Shown piece after piece: positions 5,181-6,250 of a DNA stretch of 6,250 nucleotides. Origin of the DNA: Bacillota bacterium (GTDB lineage: Bacteria; Bacillota_E; JAJZYS01; JAILZS01). The translations under genes were made by a program, and so were the position numbers. How positions within the stretch are numbered: the first letter of the stretch is position 1; every line of letters starts with the position of its first letter. The notes below the pieces were generated by a model that worked only from the letters and a program-made list of their open reading frames with translations, searched no databases and was not told the DNA's origin. The DNA lies in contig JAKASY010000133.1 of assembly GCA_021817625.1 (NCBI GenBank), forward strand, positions 1-6,250. The letters are read 5' to 3'.

Positions 5181-5193
5181 GTGCCGGAGGCAC
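5181..5193 (-). terminator. Small hairpin just after the DUF4160 gene
   Basis: GTGCC at 5181-5185 pairs with GGCAC at 5189-5193 around a GGA loop (TCC on the minus strand). It starts 8 bp past the TAA of the DUF4160 gene, the expected place for a terminator, and before the URO-D start. There is no T-tract and the stem is short, so termination is only possible. Confidence 0.25.
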
Positions 5194-5201
5194 CAGCCGG
5201 C

Positions 5202-5513
5202 TTAACTGCCGTGGCGACCAGAACGTGGATCCGCGCCGGCCGCTTCTCTGAGCGACGCCCAGGCCTTCAGCAGTTCCAGTTGGTGGTCGGCCACCAGCCT
5301 CAGCACACCTCTGACGTCGGCTGCGCTCAGACCCGCCGCATACTCGAGGGCGATCGGCCGAAGCCAGACCTTGGCTGTTCCCTGCCGCGACACGGCAGTG
5401 ACGCATGGCGGTTCGTGGGGCGACAGGCGAAGCGCGAAGCCGCCCTCGAGAAGCACAACGCGCGACACGGCATCCACCACCCGATGGCGAGTGGGCGTCT
5501 GCGGTCGGATCAC
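5202..5513 (-). CDS. DUF4160 family protein, diverged and possibly decayed
   Basis: The minus-strand frame of 103 codons ends in TAA (5202-5204). Residues 19-50 (VVLLEGGFALRLSPHEPP, then SRQGTAKVW) and 51-85 (LRPIALEYAAGLSAADVRGV, then VADHQLELLKAW) follow the DUF4160 pattern M-P-T-V-L-R-x-G-x-x-F-x-F-x-x-x-E-P-P-H-V-H-V, A-K-F-W-L-D-P, and a final L-L-E-A-W. The family is small (about 75-85 residues), of unproven role, and commonly sits in small two-gene toxin-antitoxin-like cassettes with a DUF2442 gene; no such partner is visible here. A GTG at 5468 would start the protein just before VVLLEGGF and give the normal length better than GTG 5513. No clear ribosome binding site was seen at either. 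The signature HEPPHVHV is altered: CVTAV replaces HVHV, with one extra residue. The URO-D gene begins 94 bp downstream. Confidence 0.6.
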   Translation of the reverse strand: MIRPQTPTRHRVVDAVSRVVLLEGGFALRLSPHEPPCVTAVSRQGTAKVWLRPIALEYAAGLSAADVRGVLRLVADHQLELLKAWASLREAAGADPRSGRHGS

Positions 5514-5675
5514 GCGCAGGCGGCGGTGGGTGCCGATGACTTCGGTGCGCAGATGGGCGTCCCTCCCCGCTCCGATGGCAGGTTAAACGTCCAAGCCCGG
5601 TGCTGCCAGGGGCCAGCCGGTGCGCGAGGAGCTTGACGATCTCCCAGGAAAGCACATGGTGAGGAGGGACGAGTC

Positions 5676-5918
5676 GTGGCGTTCGAGGTTGAGTTTCAGC
5701 GGAAGCGCCTTGGCGACCCGCAGCAATCAAGGTGACCGTCGACGTCGGGTAGAACGGCGCCGGACCTTAGGGCGGCCGTGGAGGAGTACCTGGCGTCGCT
5801 CCGCAAGGCGGGTCGAGCGGCCTGCCCCGCCCCGGACGCCCCGGAGCGCACGAGCTCGATCCACGGGCGCGTGGCGCCGCCGTGGCGGGCCGCGTTGGCC
5901 ACGCTTGGCCTGTGCTGA
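5676..5918 (+). pseudogene. Small plus-strand gene broken by an in-frame TGA, unknown function
   Basis: GGAGG (about 5663-5667) stands 8-9 bases before GTG 5676, a strong ribosome binding site. The frame reads VAFEVEFQRKRLGDPQQSR and then meets TGA at 5733-5735. The same frame continues without further stops to TGA 5916-5918, and from about 5760 it has strong coding character: PDLRAAVEEYLASLRKAGR, then HGRVAPPWRAALATLGL. Restored, it would be about 80 residues. The VEEYLASLRKAG helix is of the type found in small DNA-binding or antitoxin-like proteins, but no family can be named. It may equally be two frameshifts around 5730-5755. A GTG at 5778 could start the 46-codon distal part but lacks a ribosome binding site. 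Confidence 0.4.
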
Positions 5919-5957
5919 CGGGGGTAGTACCCTCGCGTCGGGCATCGTTCGTAGGAG
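5905..5957 (+). promoter_or_regulatory. Candidate promoter and ribosome binding site
   Basis: TTGGCC (5905-5910) and TACCCT (5928-5933) are separated by 17 bp, fitting the loose TTGNNN / TANNNT pattern of housekeeping promoters in GC-rich bacteria. GGGTAGTACCC (5922-5932), a near-perfect palindrome, covers the -10. AGGAG at 5953-5957 precedes ATG 5968 by 10 bases. The reading frame from 5968 (MPLPAARRPAGSGAPG) stays open to the window end but from 6035 it runs antisense to the oxidoreductase tail and its residues are not protein-like there. If real, only the first 20 or so codons of the gene survive. Confidence 0.35.
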
Positions 5958-6011
5958 AGCGGCCCAGATGCCTCTGCCCGCAGCGAGAAGGCCGGCTGGC
6001 TCGGGTGCCCC

Positions 6012-6032
6012 GGGTCAGGTCTTGTATGACCC
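6012..6032 (-). terminator. Inverted repeat just after the oxidoreductase stop
   Basis: GGGTCA at 6012-6017 is the reverse complement of TGACCC at 6027-6032, with a 9-nt spacer. On the minus strand it begins 2 bp after the TGA of the oxidoreductase end. The position fits transcription termination, but the stem is only 6 bp and no T-tract follows. Confidence 0.3.
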
Positions 6033-6034
6033 CG

Positions 6035-6250
6035 TCACCGCTTCGCGTACGGTGTTGAGAAGTACCGTTGCCACCACGTACGCTCGAACGCGACCTTGCC
6101 CGCGTGCCAGTGGCGGCCCGGCCGGAAGAGGCGTACCTCCGGCACTGGCTGGGCATAGAAATTGCCCCGCGCGAAGGCGGCTCTTCCGTCTCCCAACTCA
6201 AGGAAGCACTCGCCGTTGCCTTCAAAGCGGCGCTCCGTGCCCCGGCCCAA
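6035..6250 (-). CDS. C-terminal end of a probable NAD(P)/FAD-dependent oxidoreductase (SQR/FCSD-like), partial
   Basis: The minus-strand frame enters from the right edge and ends in TGA at 6035-6037, giving 71 residues. GNGECFLELGDGRAAFARGN followed by FYAQPVPEVRLFRPGRHWHA and KVAFERTWWQRYF resembles the closing strand, small loop and C-terminal helix of flavin-dependent pyridine nucleotide-disulfide oxidoreductases of the sulfide:quinone reductase / flavocytochrome c type: G-x-G-x-C-F-x-E, a G-x-A turn, then F-Y-x-x-P-x-P, and a Trp-rich amphipathic end that could touch the membrane. The FAD and NAD motifs lie outside the window. Identity is from pattern memory; it could be another protein with a similar ending. 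Third positions are rich in G and C and no damage is seen. Confidence 0.5.
   Translation of the reverse strand: MGRGTERRFEGNGECFLELGDGRAAFARGNFYAQPVPEVRLFRPGRHWHAGKVAFERTWWQRYFSTPYAKR

Noticed and set aside
4658..5636. Long plus-strand open frames opposite the URO-D and DUF4160 genes
   Set aside because: They are antisense shadows; their peptides are low-quality and the minus-strand genes have clear family motifs.

Overview
The window is high-GC bacterial DNA. Its gene relics (IS66 and DUF4338 proteins, a tyrosine recombinase tail, a DUF4160 protein, a URO-D family protein and a possible flavoprotein) would fit an actinobacterial or Chloroflexota-type genome. That placement is an inference; no rRNA, tRNA or marker gene is present to settle it. 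No tRNA, rRNA or CRISPR array was seen.

Layout. From 1 to about 3775 the window is a graveyard of mobile and accessory genes. In order: the last 33 codons of a DUF4338 (DruA-like) gene; the C-terminal end of a tyrosine recombinase (minus strand) cut off before its conserved Arg box; a short plus-strand coding-like scrap; about 390 bp with nothing recognisable; the C-terminal end of a P-loop kinase-like protein (minus); a cluster of palindromes including a 74-nt hairpin; the C-terminal third of an IS66-type transposase; and, overlapping its stop codon by ATGA, a second DUF4338 gene broken by a frameshift and by replacement of its middle with an unrelated, possibly IS110-derived, segment. A minus-strand gene of unknown function converges on that gene. 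Next comes about 350 bp of non-coding sequence with many potential stems, possibly a structured RNA or intron remnant.

From about 3775 to 5513, minus-strand genes dominate: a winged-helix fragment, an apparently intact URO-D family gene with a good ribosome binding site (the best gene in the window), and a diverged DUF4160 gene. From 5676 to 5918 is a plus-strand reading frame broken by one in-frame TGA. The right edge carries the C-terminal end of a probable NAD(P)/FAD-dependent oxidoreductase on the minus strand, facing a plausible promoter and ribosome binding site at 5905-5957.

How the parts relate. There is no coherent multi-gene pathway. The main signal is recurrent insertion and decay. 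The most informative local arrangement is the IS66 transposase-DUF4338 pair with overlapping stop and start, plus a second DUF4338 tail at the left edge. It suggests that DUF4338 here travelled as a transposon-linked gene rather than as part of a Druantia defence operon. The other notable signals are the palindrome cluster at 1244-1390 and the stem-rich region at 3507-3757.
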